From positions 1 through 64,000 of the forward strand of contig NZ_BMDB01000002.1 in NCBI RefSeq assembly GCF_014635565.1: a stretch of DNA of 64,000 bases, read 5' to 3'. Position numbers and translations under genes: made by a program. Of the stretch, positions 63,349 to 64,000 are shown piece by piece. The DNA comes from Phocicoccus schoeneichii (GTDB taxonomy: Bacteria > Bacillota > Bacilli > Staphylococcales > Salinicoccaceae). Under the pieces are notes generated by a model. That model did not search any database and was not told the origin of the DNA. It saw only the letters and a list, made by a program, of their open reading frames with translations. Numbering within the stretch: the stretch's first letter is position 1; each line of letters begins with the position of its first letter.

Positions 63349-63885
63349 TTATTTACCAGTTTTACCTTCTTTACGACGAACATATTCGTCTTTATAGCGA
63401 ATACCTTTACCTTTATATGGTTCAGGTGGACGTACAGCACGAATGTTTGAAGCAAGAGCTCCTACTTCTTCTTTGTTGATTCCTTCAACTTTAACATTTG
63501 TGTTTCCATCAACAGTGATTGTTAAGTCTTTGCTAGATTCGAATTCAACTGGGTGAGAAAGTCCTACACTTAATACTAATTTGTTACCTTGCATTTGTGC
63601 ACGGTACCCTACCCCAACAAGTTCAAGTTCTTTAACGAAACCTTCGCTGACACCTTGAATCATGTTGTTGATTAGTGAGCGTGTCGTTCCGTGAATTGAA
63701 CGGTGCTCTTTAGAGTCTGTTGGACGTTCTACAGTTAGTGTATTGTCTTCTAATTTATAATTTAAATCTGAATTGAATGTGTTTGTTAATTCACCCTTAG
63801 GGCCTTTTACAGTGAAAGTACTTCCGTTGATGTCTACTGTAACACCAGCTGGGATGTCGATCACACGTTTACCAATACGGCTCAT
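63349..63885 (-). CDS. rplF: 50S ribosomal protein L6
   Basis: 178 residues; [20 protein letters not shown] start and [20 protein letters not shown] end. GGAGGTG site. Confidence 0.97.
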   Translation of the reverse strand: MSRIGKRVIDIPAGVTVDINGSTFTVKGPKGELTNTFNSDLNYKLEDNTLTVERPTDSKEHRSIHGTTRSLINNMIQGVSEGFVKELELVGVGYRAQMQGNKLVLSVGLSHPVEFESSKDLTITVDGNTNVKVEGINKEEVGALASNIRAVRPPEPYKGKGIRYKDEYVRRKEGKTGK

Positions 63886-63909
63886 TCATGGCACCTCCTA
63901 TATTAATTA

Positions 63910-64000
63910 TTACCAAACGTAAGCGAGAACTTCTCCACCAACGTTTTTATTACGAGCTTCTTTATCAGTAAGTACACCTTCAGATGTAGAGATTAAAGCA
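63910..64000 (-). CDS. rpsH: 30S ribosomal protein S8, C-terminal part only
   Basis: The last 29 codons (ALISTSEGVLTDKEARNKNV, then GGEVLAYVW) match the S8 C-terminus; the rest lies beyond the right edge. Confidence 0.93.
   Translation of the reverse strand, partial: ALISTSEGVLTDKEARNKNVGGEVLAYVW

Overview
The window is low-GC Gram-positive chromosome of the family Staphylococcaceae. The evidence is staphylococcal-type ribosomal proteins, an icaADBC operon, a CopL/Mco/CopB copper set, strong AGGAGG ribosome sites, and SigB-like and T-box signals. The genus cannot be fixed from sequence alone. No rRNA, tRNA or CRISPR array was seen.

Layout. 1-10 kb is ordinary metabolism: an aldehyde dehydrogenase (cut by the window edge), argG without argH, a TcyP-type cystine symporter, a CsbD stress protein, a nucleoside hydrolase, a butanediol dehydrogenase behind a possible Rex site, a PPP phosphatase, and a MetE-like methionine synthase behind a methionine T-box. 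A thiamine locus is reduced to a TPP-riboswitch piece fused to a kinase tail. 10-20.8 kb is a leftward surface-polysaccharide operon: priming transferase, Wzz-like, Wzy-like, GT4, LicD-like, two flippases, two P-loop proteins, TagD and a frameshifted epimerase, with an AraD-like aldolase inserted in the opposite direction.

20.8-41.2 kb is accessory DNA in decay. It holds a plasmid/ICE-type metallopeptidase remnant, three copies of a roughly 340-390 bp structured repeat placed in front of small acidic genes, an ISL3-type transposon with a MerR-YjaZ cassette, icaADBC with an IS1182-type element about 80 bp upstream of icaA, stress genes and many frameshifted fragments. The structured repeat is the most unusual feature. 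Each copy has a terminator hairpin, a small hairpin with a compensatory base pair, and a roughly 200-nt imperfect palindrome. The 3' arm of that palindrome carries a conserved promoter (TTGCAT-16-TAAATA) whose -10 sits at a bulge. This resembles the single-stranded-DNA promoters (Frpo/ssi) of conjugative leading regions.

41.2-52.9 kb is a copper-resistance island integrated at the 3' end of rpsI, bounded by 61-bp direct repeats (one mismatch) with a truncated integrase next to rpsI. It carries CueP, CopB, CopY, CopZ, CopL, a two-component system, a cytosolic copper-storage protein and a multicopper oxidase. Together these cover sensing, efflux, buffering and extracytoplasmic oxidation of copper. 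CopY boxes and a CsoR-like operator coexist.

52.9-64 kb is the conserved ribosomal-protein block, transcribed leftward: rpsH(partial)-rplF-rplR-rpsE-rpmD-rplO-secY-adk-infA-rpmJ-rpsM-rpsK-rpoA-rplQ-ecfA1-ecfA2-ecfT-truA-rplM-rpsI. RpoA is about 35 residues short and lacks almost the whole linker between its two domains.
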